From the NCBI GenBank assembly GCA_949317995.1, contig OX439040.1:77907972-77971971 (forward strand): a stretch of 64,000 nucleotides of DNA, in the 5' to 3' direction. The position numbers and the translations under genes were made by a program. Origin of the DNA: Acholoe squamosa (lineage: Eukaryota > Annelida > Polychaeta > Phyllodocida > Polynoidae). Below, piece by piece: positions 43,749-55,048 of the stretch (position 1 is the stretch's first letter; the number at the start of each line of letters is the position of its first letter). The notes beneath the pieces are model-generated. The model saw nothing but the letters and a program-made list of their open reading frames with translations, had not been told where the DNA came from and searched no databases.

Positions 43749-44511
43749 CTAGTACTTAAATTTTCTCAATTTCGTGCCAATGCTACTTGGTGGTAAGTTG
43801 TAGTGTTCCATGGGGGATCTACAGAAATGTCTTCCAGCAGCTGATTTTCTCCTCTGTTTGGCTTCCATGTTGTAGTCGTCATCAAAGGAGTCTATTCTAA
43901 ATTGTGAAAAAGAGGCTTCCATGAAAGCCATGTCTCCAACCTCAGGGGAAGTTGAGGAGGAGGAGGATGAGCTGCTGTCATCAAGGGGTGGGTCGAATGT
44001 CGTGTTACTTCTTGGTGGTGGTGTTGGCTTGAAAGGATGTCTTTTTGAATTTCTGTCGATGGGCCTGAAGGTGGTAAAAGAAGGTGAACTGTGTATTGTG
44101 GCTTGTTCCTGGCTTTGATAATAAGCACAGGGGCAAGCAAAAGTTCCTGGACCGTCCAAACATAAAGTACACAGGTTCAAGGTGGGTGGCCTGGTTGGGT
44201 GTACAGGCTTGGGGGAGAAGTAGCTGTCCTTCCAAACCGCATAGCCTGGTGGAATTGGGGTTCCAGGCCTGTTGGTTGCAAGACCTACTTGCGTGTAGGA
44301 CCTGCCGGTGCAGCTTGTTGGGTGACTGGTGGTGTTGCTTGGGGTCCTTGGGTCTATTGGGCCGGTTGGGATGGCTTCTTGGCAGGTTTTACTAGCCCTG
44401 CTTACTCTTTGGTGGCACCTTCTGCTGTAGGGGCTTGGCCTGGGTCTGTAGATGGAGGCAAATCTGATCCCAGGCCGCGCTTGCCTTTGTTGCCCTTCTT
44501 CTTCGGTGGTC
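43749..44511 (-). CDS. Element B 3' exon ORF (about 253 codons), unknown accessory protein
   Basis: A strong acceptor (ttcttgtctctgtctgcag) opens an exon at 44511. One frame is open from there to 43749. It encodes a Pro/Ser/Thr- and Arg-rich protein with a compact Cys cluster (C-x2-C, then C-x-C), a Ser run, an acidic patch and a basic K-Q-R-R-K patch. This frame fits the phase-2 donor of the leader exon at 49357-49385. A second frame from the same acceptor is open to 44402, begins with the lysine-rich P-P-K-K-K-G and fits the phase-1 donor at the end of env. There is no ATG at the start of either, as expected of an internal exon. Small Cys/Arg-rich nuclear regulators are common in complex retroviruses, but that is analogy only. 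Confidence 0.5.
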
Positions 44512-45143
44512 CTGCAGACAGAGACAAGAACAGAGGGGTGTCTGACGTTAGAAACAGGTTAAAAGACGTATGGTTCACAAGGTGGTCCACAAAAATACCG
44601 AATTTGACCAAAGAGGTTAATTTGTCCGTGTGTCGACCATGAAAACAAGATGCAGTAGCATTGGTATTGTAAAACTGTGGGGTGGTGGCTGTAAATTAGG
44701 GAAAAATAATTTAGTTCATGGACCTATAGTTTGTTTGTTTTGGGTTGCAGGCAGACTACGGTCAATACGGAGAAAGGACATGAGGTTAATGTTATTTTCC
44801 TTTCAACGTACAAACCTGAATGCAGAGCTCAATTTATTCACTTGGCTTAGCGCGGGTCCTGTATCCAGGGACGCTGTGGTTAGTTTGTCTTAGTTTCACC
44901 AGGTGGTGGTAGTGAGCTGGTGCTGCACCGTAATGGCGAGGAGTCGAATAAGTTATGGGGAATAAGTACAGGTATGACCCGCTCAGATCGACTCCTACCT
45001 GTGTCGATTGCCTTGAAGGAAATTGTGTTTGAGATGATTTGAAGGAAAATTTATTTTTGGTCGAAATGGGGGGCAGAGGAAAGAAAAATAGAAAAAAGAA
45101 AAAGAAAATTTTATCCCTCGCGCTAAATTTTTGATCCAAGGTG
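44512..45143. other. Element B 3' region, intron-like
   Basis: On the sense strand it holds a pyrimidine-rich stretch at about 45065-45110 and no convincing ORF, fitting an intron between env and the 3' exon. Confidence 0.4.
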
Positions 45144-45431
45144 CTATAAAAAAGGGCGCTCGTTCGTCTGTGATGTCATAATGTTACATAACCAGGATGG
45201 AGGTGTATGAAGTCGAGCTGGTAATGCCCAACGGCACCATTCTGCACCTCACTATCACCATGTCAGGTGGATTGTAAGTATTTTCTGACCTCAAGGGTGA
45301 TTATGGATTTTGAGAATTGGCTTATTCAAAACGTGGAGCCTTGGTTTAATATGACTTTTAATTTGTATTTCAGCATCACGCAGATCCAATGGGTGATCAT
45401 CCCTCCTGGCGGGGCGATCAATGGCTATTGA
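45144..45431 (+). CDS. Candidate antisense two-exon small gene within element B
   Basis: On the strand opposite to the retroelement, a TATA box (ctataaaaaa, from 45144) and a tgatgtcat CRE-like site precede an ATG at 45197 in a strong start context (A at -3, G at +4). Exon 1 ends at 45273 with donor gtaagta. An acceptor (tttgtatttcag) starts exon 2 at 45374, and the stop is at 45429-45431. The frame is kept, giving 44 codons; unspliced reading stops at once. A second donor (gtaagt) follows the stop at about 45433. The product is hydrophobic/beta-like and unknown. Antisense genes exist in retroviruses (HBZ of HTLV-1). The call rests on signals only. Confidence 0.4.
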
Positions 45432-46702
45432 GGTAAGTTCGATCTAAGCAAGTTAAAGTCTGAACATGTGCTAATGTTGTTGTTGTGGTAGAGATGCCAC
45501 GTGCGGGTGTCACATGACCGATGGTAGTCATGGTGACGGCCGTGACGTCCGTCAGTTTCGGTGTTTGGAACGAAAACCAAGATGGCGCCGAGCTGCCGCG
45601 TATGGCGCGAAAGTGGTCGGGCCAGACGCTGCAACCGGTGCTAATACCGATGAACATTAATGTAAGCCGATCTATTGTGTTGGTTAGGTTAGCTGTGGTT
45701 ATCATGCTGTTTTAGCTGAGTGTTGATAATGATGGCTGTGTGTGGGTGTGTTTTGGGCGTCTTTCGGGGGTTGGGGGGTTCAGTGTGGGGCGGGGGGGAG
45801 GGGGGGTAAAGGGTAGGCTAGGTGGGCGGGGGGGCGATCCCCACATAAGCGTCTTTGCGGCGTATGTGTAAAGGCTACCTGCCATCCCCACATAAGTGTG
45901 ATGGTACCTTCCAAACGCTACTGACATTTGGGTATAGCCTCGGAACGGTCCAAAGTTATATGATTGTGGGGGTGGCCGGTAGTCGCTGGGTTGGGACGGT
46001 GGTCTCCGTCATGAACCGAAACTCGGCCATGTTGGAATGGTGAGTCGAAATTTTACCTACCATAGATTATGTAATAGGCCCTCTCAGCCAGTTTGAAATT
46101 AAACACATATAGGCAGTTGGGATGCTGGGCTTCCTGGGGTTCAGGGGAGTTGATATAGTGAGCTCGGATTGCTTTGCCGCTGCCTGGGCCCGAGCTTTCT
46201 ATCTGTTATGCTCTCCTGTATCGGGGGGACGGTGCCGTGGCCAAATTCGCCGGAGCACCCATCATCACCGTGTGGGGACACCTGTCTTATAAATAGAGTG
46301 GGTGATTCCACCGTTGTTATGGTGACGGGTATACTGACAACAAACGGTTTGTTTTGGTTTAGCCAGTGCACACGTGCTCTACTGGAGTAGTTACTTAGAC
46401 GAAAGTTTGATCTTGGGGGGGGGGTGGGGGTTGGGGCTTTGAGTGGGGTTGGGGACCCTGGGAAGATGGTGTAAGGCAAGGGGCTCGGTGTAACCGGGCT
46501 GGGTAGTTTATGGGCCTATCCCCACATAAAAGGTGATATCCTCAGGGGTGGGGCTATCCGGTGGATCGTTCATGGAGAGGGGTCGGGGTCTGTTTACATG
46601 ATCTTAACAGGGTGCGGGGTGGCCTAATTGCCGCCTTTTTCCAATTGATGATCCCTACATGTGGCCTTGCTGTGTGTTTCTAATTAAAATAAATAGACTT
46701 AC
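45432..46702 (-). other. Element B post-env region with repeated ATGTGGGGAT motif
   Basis: Copies of atccccacat (plus) occur at 45837-45846, 45884-45893 and 46518-46527, with a variant at 46651-46660. The block shared with element A is at 46550-46566. On the plus strand short open segments with splice-like edges (about 45480-45660 and 45940-46041) could be further exons of the antisense transcript, but this is weak. G-runs are frequent. Confidence 0.45.
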
Positions 46703-48289
46703 CGCTGGGGGATGACTTTTTGGGCCTTTCATCCGATGTGGTGGGGTCAAAGAGATATTTGTCTGAATCCGGCTGTAGCTCCAGGTTAGTGAACTTAGTG
46801 AGTTCCACTAAGCTCCTAGAGGTAGAGGGGGCTTCCATTTTGGGGCAAAGAGGGGATCTATATCTGGTGGGTGGTGATAGCTGGGGCATTGGGACAGTGT
46901 CTGATGGTGAAAGCTGGAAATCCGGCTGTCCCTTTTCCTTGATTACCAGGGTCAAGACGTGGGGGCTGGATGTTAGGGCCTTGTGTAGCCGTAGCCTCCA
47001 GAACAGAGGGCATCTCGGGTAACGTTCCAATTTAACTTGCTTGATCTTTCCGGCGATTATGAAGGTCACTTCCCCCTTCCACTCCACTTCCAGATGGCGG
47101 CCGAAAGGGCTAGTTAGCCGGGGCTTAGCCACCTTGGGTGCCATGATGGAGAAAGGCCACAAGTTTCTGCCGAAGATCATCCTGCCGACGACGAAATCAT
47201 AGGTCCTACCCTCTGAGTGGATTTGGAGGACGAATTTTGGCATCTCCGTGATATCATCCACTCTAGCTAGGTAGGGCCAGTGTCGCCAGCATCTCCTGGC
47301 CAGGGCGCGGGCCAGGTACAAGGCTAGGAAAACTAGGATCCAGGCCCACATGGTATCATACCTGCCAGCCTGGTATGGAGGCTGGTATTTCTCCAGGCTG
47401 CTTTCTGCATGTGGCGAAGTTGTTGCCTGAGGCGGCCACAAGCTGCTGATGTTCAGCACTAGCTTCCTATTTCTAATGTGTCGTGTGGGATGAGGGTAGC
47501 TCGCCCTCCATGAGTGAATTTAGAGCAGATAATAGGTTGCTTAAGTCATCATGGAGATCGATGAGTGATTCTATTTGTGAATTTGCGGCCGAGAATAGCA
47601 TTGAGTAGAAGGTATCCTGTTTGGTTTGTGATTCCAAATTTAGAAAAATGTCAGAAAGATTTGAGTCTGAATTTTGAAATCTATTTGCTAACAGTGATAA
47701 GGCGTCATCTGTGTCATTTTGGAATTCTGAGAAGGCGGTGAGTGTGTGATAATTATATTCTGACATATTTAAAAGGAAATGTGTGGCTAGTTCCACTACA
47801 TGCATTTTGGTAGCGAATCTTTTGTCCAACTCTGACATCTCTGAATTTAGGATATCAATTTCAGGCTGTGTTCCCAAACCTACCAGGATTCTCAGGATAT
47901 CTCCTATGGGCTGGCCTGGGGCATTTCTTGGATATCTCATGCTGGGCGGGCTTACAATTTTGATTAGGTCATTCAGTAGGGTCTGTGATTTGTAGAAAAG
48001 GTTATCTAACATGTGATCCAAGTTTGTGGCTGTTTGGGTTATGTATGGGGGTGCGCTGGGTTTCACTAGTGGAGAGATATTGTCTGGTTTTCTGAGGGGC
48101 TGGTCTAGGGTCAGGTTTAGGCTTAATACTAGTGGGTAATCCATGTAGTTGGAGAGGAGGGGTTGGTCCATTTTTGTAAAAATCACTCCAAAATTTGGTC
48201 TGAAGATGGTCCTTTGGTTAGATTCCTGGTGTACCAATCCGACAGTTGTGGCTAGGATTGCTGCTAGGGTAGTCATCAGGACTGCAGCC
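46703..48289 (-). pseudogene. env: Element B env: F-protein-like envelope glycoprotein
   Basis: It matches the Env of element A, with a hydrophobic signal segment at the start, a cleavage-like R-Y-P-R followed by the N-A-P-G-Q block, a helical region with N-glycosylation sites, and the C-terminal cytoplasmic part ending at a donor (gtaagt, after 46703). A T-rich acceptor opens the exon at 48289, 13 nt before an ATG at 48276, in the phase needed by the leader. It is broken and part of the middle seems to be missing. Confidence 0.75.
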
Positions 48290-48374
48290 CTAAAAAAAAA
48301 AAATTTTTAAAGAATATGTAGGGTCTTAGAAAAATGATTTTGAAAAAGACATGAGGGAGCGGCGGTTTGTGTGT

Positions 48375-48399
48375 GTGTGTGTGTGTGGGGGGGGGGGGG
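48375..48399. repeat. GT microsatellite and poly-G run
   Basis: A gt repeat followed by about a dozen G, in the env-to-accessory intron of element B. Confidence 0.7.
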
Positions 48400-48524
48400 T
48401 ATTGCATTGGGTGCTTGTTTGTGTGTGGGGGGTTATGTGTGGGGTGTTGGTGAGATAAAAGGTTTGGAGGAAACAGGGGTGTGGGTTAGGGTGGTGTCTT
48501 TGTATGACCTTGGTTAGTAAGGTG

Positions 48525-49071
48525 TTAAAGATAATTGTAAGAAATATAATATGTGAATGTAGGTAGCTTACCCCTGCGTGAGTCTAAGCCGGGTACTTGG
48601 AGCCGGAAATATCTGGACCTGCCTGACCAGTGATACCATTCAAAGATGGCCTGTTGGAGAACCAGATCTATCGAATCGTTGATTGCTAGACTTCTGCCTA
48701 CACTTGTAAAGTGTCTAGGCAGGTTAGCTAGCGGCTTCTCTGAAGCCAGGAGCGTCCTTGCGCTCAATAGGGCTAAGTAACTAGCCACATGCTGGTCAAA
48801 CCTCGCCCAGATAGGTTTAGTGGGTGTGTCAGAGCACACCATAGTGAGTACTGTTTTTATCACAGCTTGAACGCGATCATTGGTTAAGTCCATCTGCTTT
48901 AATACAGCAGGATTTGTCAAATAGAAAGCCACGTCACAGGGAGATATTCCCAGGACCAAGTTCCTATACCGGCAGATCAGAGATCTTAATTCAAGGATTT
49001 CTCTATCAGCGTCCAATAATCCCACAGGACCCAATAGGTCATGTATGGTCCAGCAATCAATGGTATCCAAT
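48525..49071 (-). CDS. Element B accessory ORF between pol and env, unknown function
   Basis: The frame is open from an acceptor-like site (gatttctttccaaaccacag, exon start 49071) to 48525, about 181 codons, and has no upstream ATG of its own. It is related along most of its length to the element A ORF at 3060-3585 (shared W-T-I-H, A-R-F/G-R-F and A-R-T-L-L-A-S-E blocks). A donor-like gtaagc lies near its 3' end at about 48571, so it may be spliced further. It is soluble and probably helical; no function is recognised. It looks whole. Confidence 0.65.
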
Positions 49072-49356
49072 CTGTGGTTTGGAAAGAAATCAAATTCTGC
49101 AGGGTAAGTCTACCTGTGTAATAGTTTTTGGTTGAGTGTATTTGAGATATTAGGTTCACACGAGATGGAGGATTCAGCAGGCACAAATATTGGGCAGTGA
49201 AGAGTGAAGATCATTCAACTTTTTCTAGATACTCTGAGCTCACACTACCATTGGTGAATTGAGGAGTCTGGGCAGTATGACAACAAATATGTCATTACCA
49301 AATACAAGAACGACTGATGGTCTATGTACTAAAATGGACACTTAAGACAGGCCTAC

Positions 49357-49385
49357 CTGGGCTGGCTGCATGCCCTGTTCGCCAT
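49357..49385 (-). promoter_or_regulatory. Element B leader exon: ATG plus splice donor
   Basis: 29 nt from the ATG at 49385 to a donor (cccag|gtagg), the same length and phase as in element A. The gap to the accessory acceptor is 285 nt, also the same as in A. It fits in frame the accessory exon (49071), the env exon (48289) and one frame of the 3' exon (44511). Confidence 0.6.
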
Positions 49386-49479
49386 AGTTGTCTCCAATCA
49401 GGCACTTGCTCTCAGAAAAACGGGAAGTGGTTGGAGATGGTGTATTATTGAGAATGGATAAGATTGGGGTGGGTCAAGG

Positions 49480-49488
49480 CTTATAAAC
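49480..49488 (-). promoter_or_regulatory. Element B candidate internal TATA box
   Basis: Sense GTTTATAAG about 100 nt upstream of the leader ATG, matching the position in element A (3988-3995). Confidence 0.4.
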
Positions 49489-50527
49489 CTGGTCGTGAGG
49501 GAAGCTAACCCTCAGTCGCAGATCTCCCATATAGGTATGTCTTGCCCTTAAAAGGCTTGGCCTTATCTTATTGGATGAATGCAGTGGGGGCAGGCCTGCC
49601 CCGTATGCAAATCTCTGGTGGTCTCTGCGCTGAGGCCTGGTATGTATTGATTAAAAATTGGAATTTTTAGGTCAAGAAGGTTGGTAGATGCTGGTCAAGG
49701 TTATGATTGACCTCTGACCGGGTGGGTTTGCCTGCTTTGTGGAAGCCTGGCGTGAAATTGGGGCTGTGGTTGATTACAGCCAATCAGAAAGGTATTCCAC
49801 CTGCATTACCGGATCTGAGAAAAACAGGGGTGCAAACATGGTTGGAGCATGGGAGACAGGGACTCCTACAGTAGGCGTGTCGGTGGCAAGAATACCGAAT
49901 TTAACAGGAGTCCTGACAAGCCATCAAGCCGGTGTATGAATGTATAAAATAAAAACTTTATACATATACCCTAGAATGCGCTGCTGCCTTGGGTAGTATA
50001 TGTGGCGTATCGAACCATTAAATGTGGGTGTGCTGAAGGCGTCCATGGGCGCGGAAAAACTAAATCTCCAAGACTCATTTCAGTGTTATGTAACTTTCAT
50101 ACAACGTATGACAAAAAGGAAAAAGGGTGTATTGGTGTTTTTGAGAAGAAAAGAAAAAGAAAAAGAAAAAAATTGATGAATAGAAAACAGGAAAAATAAA
50201 ATAAAAGATCTGGGATGGGGGTTGGGTGTTGGGAGGTTTCTGGGAGGTGGTCAGTATTTGGTGTTGGACAGGTGGCGCGTGGGGTGCTGGGTGTAATGTG
50301 GTTGGTATGTACGTGCTCTGAGGGTAATGTGTTTGGCAAATTAAGTGGGGGGGGCGGTGGTGGATGCGGATTTCTGCACTTGATCAGGGATCAAGGTGTA
50401 GGCACGTGGTGGTTATCCAGATCACTGGTGCATAGGATGGAGGTATGTTTGACTTGCAGTGTATTTGGTTGTGGTGTTTTGGGGGGGGCTGTGCTTTTTG
50501 GTGTGTGAGAGTGTGTAGTTTGCGTAT
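49489..50527 (-). other. Element B pol-to-leader intergenic region
   Basis: No conserved ORF. A second TATA-like box (tataaagt, sense) lies at about 49956-49965, beside a block (about 49980-50011) conserved with element A. A purine-rich stretch (aaaagaaaaag) is near 50150-50170. Confidence 0.45.
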
Positions 50528-53500
50528 TTATTTTTGCTGATGGCGCTTTTTAGCCTTTTTTGGTGGTGAGAAACTGACAATACCCTTTTTGGCTGGTCTC
50601 CCTCTCTTTCTTTTTGGTGGGGGAGTGGGGGTATTGGTGGAAGGTGTTAAGTTCAAGTCTGGGTCGTAGAGAGATAAAACCGGGCCAGTCTGTAGTCTTT
50701 TGACTATGGCTTTGGCGCTGGCTTTGGATGTTGGTGTTCTCAATCTGGACACATGTACTGCTTTTTTGAAAACTTTGCCATCCTGCAATCTTTTGACGAT
50801 TGCAGTTACTGATGAGGTCATTTTCACGATGATATATGGGCCAGAGTAGGTAGGCTGCAGCTTTTTACTTGTGTGTTTTACCAGCAGGTTGGGAATGTGT
50901 AAATACACGAGCTGACCTGTGGCATATGTACTAAGTTCTGCTGAGGCGTCGTGTTTTGCCTTCATCTTTTTGTGAACTTTGATCATGTTTTCTGCTGCCT
51001 TCAATTGAATATCATCCCTGAGGTTGAGCAAATGTAGGGCCATACCTTCCCTTTGTTTGGTATCACTTAGTGATGTGCCTAGTGCTAGGGCTGCTTCTGT
51101 TGGTAAGTGAGATTGTTTGCCAAATACCAAAAGATTTGGTGATTAGCCCAGAGCGCTGGAGACTGTATTGTTCATGCTGAAAATTACAGCCTGTAAGAAG
51201 GTGGACCAGTGTTTTTGTGATTTTGACACAAAAGCTCTCAGGGAGGATTCAATAGTCTGGTGCTGGCGCTCACATAGAGCTTGTGATCGGCTCCAATGTG
51301 CTGACCCTGTGACATGTTTAATGCCAAATTTCTTGCAGAAAAGTGCGAAGAATTTTGAGGTGAATTGTTTGGCATTATCAGTGTTAAGTACTGATGGTGT
51401 ACCGTGGATGCAAATGACTCTTTGGAAGAATCCAAGTGTCACAATGGCGCTTGTGTTTTCCTCAGTTGACCATGCAGTGACGTGCCTAGTGGCGTGGTCT
51501 GTCACCACATGTATGTAGTGTGAGCCATCTACAGCCTTGGAGAATGGGCCTATAGTGTCCATAGTTAAATGGGAATAGGCAGTCAGTACCGGTTCACGAA
51601 GGGTCATAGGTGTTTTGAGATTTTTGGGCTTCTTTTTGGTGGTGAGGCATGCATGACATGTGCCACAAAAATCAAACACCTGTTTGAACATTGAGCGCCA
51701 GTAGTAACGTGACCTTATGGCTGCGTAGGTTTTCACTGAACCCAGGTGGCCACCTAGAGGTGAGCAGTGGGTGGATTCAATGAGGGACTCTGCCCAGATT
51801 TCGGGGATCACGATTTGTAATGTAGGATCCAATGAGTGGCCCATTACAGTATCTGTGATCCTGAAAAGAACCTCGTCAAGAATGATGAACTGATCATGGT
51901 TTCTTAGAATCTGATTTATCAAACCAGAGTCATGTGGCAATTGACCTTTTTCAATGTAATTTAGCATGGATGAGGCAAAAAGGTCTTTTTGTTGAGCCTC
52001 AATTAATGCTTCTCTTGATGGGGTGAGGGAGTGATGTTTGCAAATTTTGGTGATGGCACTCTCAGCTATAGGTAAAACCTTCTGAGATAACTTGACCCTT
52101 CTAGCATTGGCGGCTTTCACTGAAACCCTGGGTGACCTGGGCGCACTGGGTCGACCCCTTGACCTAGTTGTGGTGGATTTGACCTTCTTAGGTCGGGTCG
52201 GCTTGGTGTGCTTGGTGCTGGGTTCTGATTGGCCGATGGTCGGGGGTGTGTCTTGTGTGTTCCGGGACTGGGCCCTGGTCAAGACGCATAGCTCTGAATA
52301 TCCCTTGGGTGTTTCAGAATATGTTCTTTCAGAGCTATTTTTCTTTGCAACTACTCCTCTTGGTAATTTTCCTGTGCTTCCCCAAATTCTTCCTCCCTTT
52401 AGTATCGATCTGGGAGGTCCCATTAAGACAGGGTTATTTGGTACTGGCGCGTTTGATTTAAAAACCTTGGTCATGGTAATATCAGAGAAAGTCACTTTCT
52501 TAGGGGGGAGGATGATCTGTCCCTTTGATCTTATTGGTACTGGATCATCAGAGCTTGGTGGGTATTTCCTCCTGGAGAGGAAATCAGCCACAATGTTGGC
52601 TCTGCCCTGCAGGTACTTTACTTCAAAATCATATGACATGACTGTATCCACCCATCTAGCCAATCTTCCATTTGTGATATTCTCTTTTTTATTAAAAAGA
52701 GAGACTAGGGCTGTATGGTCTGAATACACTTTGAAGTGGGTTCCATCCACATAGTGGTGGAATTTCTTTACCGCATAGACAATACCTAAGAGTTCCTTGT
52801 CTGTTATACCGTATCTGGTTTCTTGAGGGGTCAAACCTCTTCCTGCAAATTCTATTGGCCTGTAGAAACCATGTTCATCAACCTGAGTGATCACGGCTCC
52901 CAGGCTGTAATTGCTTGAGTCAGTGAAAATCACAAAAGGCTTCCTGTAATCAGGGAATTTGAGGATGGCTTCCGTGCAGATTGAGGCCTTGATTTTCTCA
53001 AAGGCTCTTTGACAGTCTGCAGTCCATGCAAAAGCACTCTTGGTGGCATCGTAGAGTGGCTTCATTATGTGGGCAAAACCCTTAATGAATCTTTTGTAGA
53101 ATTGTGCCATACCATTGAAACATCTAAGGTCATGGATGTTTTTGGGTGGTGGGAAGGTTTTGACTGGCCAGATTTTGTCTGGGGAAGGTGACACACCATG
53201 CTGGTCTACAGAAAAACCCAAGAAATCCATCTTGGTTGTGCCAAATTCACATTTTTCAGATTTCAGTTTGATATTTCCCTTTATGAAAAGTTTGAGTACC
53301 TCATCTAGATCTTGTAGATGTCTCTCCCAGGTGGGACTCTATATAGCTACATCATCGACGTAGGCTACAGCGTTTCTGTATTTACATTTCATGAGCAGCT
53401 GTTCCATAACATTCATGAAGGATAGGCCTGATGTTTTGAGTCCCATGGGCAATACTTTTGCCATGTATCTGGTTCCATTTGCAGAGAAGGTGGTGATAGG

Positions 53501-55045
53501 TCTGGATTCTTCCGCTAGGGGGATCTGGTGGTAGGCGCTGTAGACATCTAATTTAGAGAAAAACTTGGCGCCTGTTCTACCAATTTGCTGCATGAGATCG
53601 TCTGCCCTTGGGAAGGAATATGAAAAGGACTTGAGGTTTTGGTTAACCCATCTGTAGTCCACTACAATCCTCCATCCTGATGCTACAGATCTGTCACCTT
53701 GGGGTTTTGGTACCAAGAAGGCTGGGGAGTTCCACTCACAAGGCTTTGTACATTCCTCAATTACTCCCTGCTTCAGGTGTTTCTCCAGGAGCTCTCTTTG
53801 AAAAATCTCCTTGTGTGGGGACATTCTGTATGACGGTCTGTTACAGGGTTTGAAGTCTGGGATCAGTTCAAGTTTGATCTCATTCTCTACATTTAGACCG
53901 ATAGCACTGTCATTAAGTACAAAGGCCTGCCTGTTTTCTTCAACAATATTGCGGATTTGCTCCTTCTGTTTGTCATTGAGCTGCTCACAGATTTTATACT
54001 TTAGAGGCTCGTTGCTTTTAGGGAGCTGTTGCAATGGATCATCCCCACAATTAATTGGGAAAAGATCTTTGGCAGGTCTGCTGTCCTTTTTTGAAGGCTG
54101 CTGGTCTTCAAGGGAACCTATGGGCACAGCTTTTTCGATATTGAAAAGCTTGAAGGTACCTAGGGTGGTATGTCTTTTCAATGGTACGGGAAAATCATTT
54201 GGATTTGCCATAGTTACCGGTATTAATTTTGACTCTGTCTTGGGTTTAACCAAGGCATGTTTGATCAGTATTGGTAATCTGAGACCAATGTTTTCAGTGA
54301 TGCCTGTTGAGTTGATAATGTCCTGTGGCCCAGCTACAAAGGCATTTAGAGTTGCTTCAGAATTTGGTGGGATAATTGAATCTTCAGTAGGTCTGATTGG
54401 GTACCCTATGGGAGGTTTTGGTCCGAAACTGAGCCTGGCCTTGTATTTGGTCATAAAGTTTACGCCAAGGATGAGTGGGTGGTTCAGTTTGGGGACAATA
54501 TGGAATTTACAAGAGAATTCTGCTCCCTGAATCAAGAATTTTAGTGTTATTGAGTTGTTTACCTGTACTGAGGATTTGTCTGCTAGGAGTACAACAAGTC
54601 TGGATCTGTTACCGTGAAGGAAGTTAGGGCTGTTTGACACTCTATCTGCCATTTTCTGACTGATGAAAGATAGGGAGGCACCTGAGTCTATCAATGCTCT
54701 GTATAGATGGTCATTTATGTCGACAAACACAGATCCCTTAGTCAAATCAGTATTAATGTAAGAGACCTTACCTTGCTGCCCATACTTATCTGTTCTGATC
54801 CTGAGTCGCAGTCTGGTCACCCTCTTGCTGTCGTCCTCACAGCAGTCCTCACTGTCTGAAGATGAGCTGTAATCCAGCTTTGGTTGGAATTTAATTTTGT
54901 TTTTGCTGGTAGGGGGCCGTAGTGAATTGAGTTCTGCATCACTGTGAACACCGGTAGGTTGATGGCGTGTGGGGGGCGTTCCAGGTTTCTTTTTCGCTGA
55001 GGTGGGGGCGGGGTTGCTAGGTGCAAGGTAGCCTTCCCCCGAAAC
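50528..55045 (-). pseudogene. pol: Element B pol polyprotein
   Basis: Same domain order as element A: protease D-S-G-A, RT with Y-V-D-D, RNase H, a long basic linker with an R-G-R-P AT-hook core, integrase HHCC and D-D-E, a GPY/F-like end and a second R-G-R-P in the tail. The frame runs on from the gag UAG without an ATG of its own near the start. It appears broken in about two places, although most of the frame is open and close to element A. Confidence 0.88.
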
Positions 55046-55048
55046 CTA
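55046..55048 (-). promoter_or_regulatory. In-frame UAG between gag and pol of element B
   Basis: GAA-UAG, then GGGGGAAGGC and a C-rich run (accccgcccccacc). Same layout as A and E; pol frame open afterwards. Confidence 0.65.

Noticed and set aside
45521-46390. Further coding exons of the antisense candidate gene
   Set aside because: Some segments have donor- or acceptor-like edges, but frames and edges do not agree well enough to call exons.
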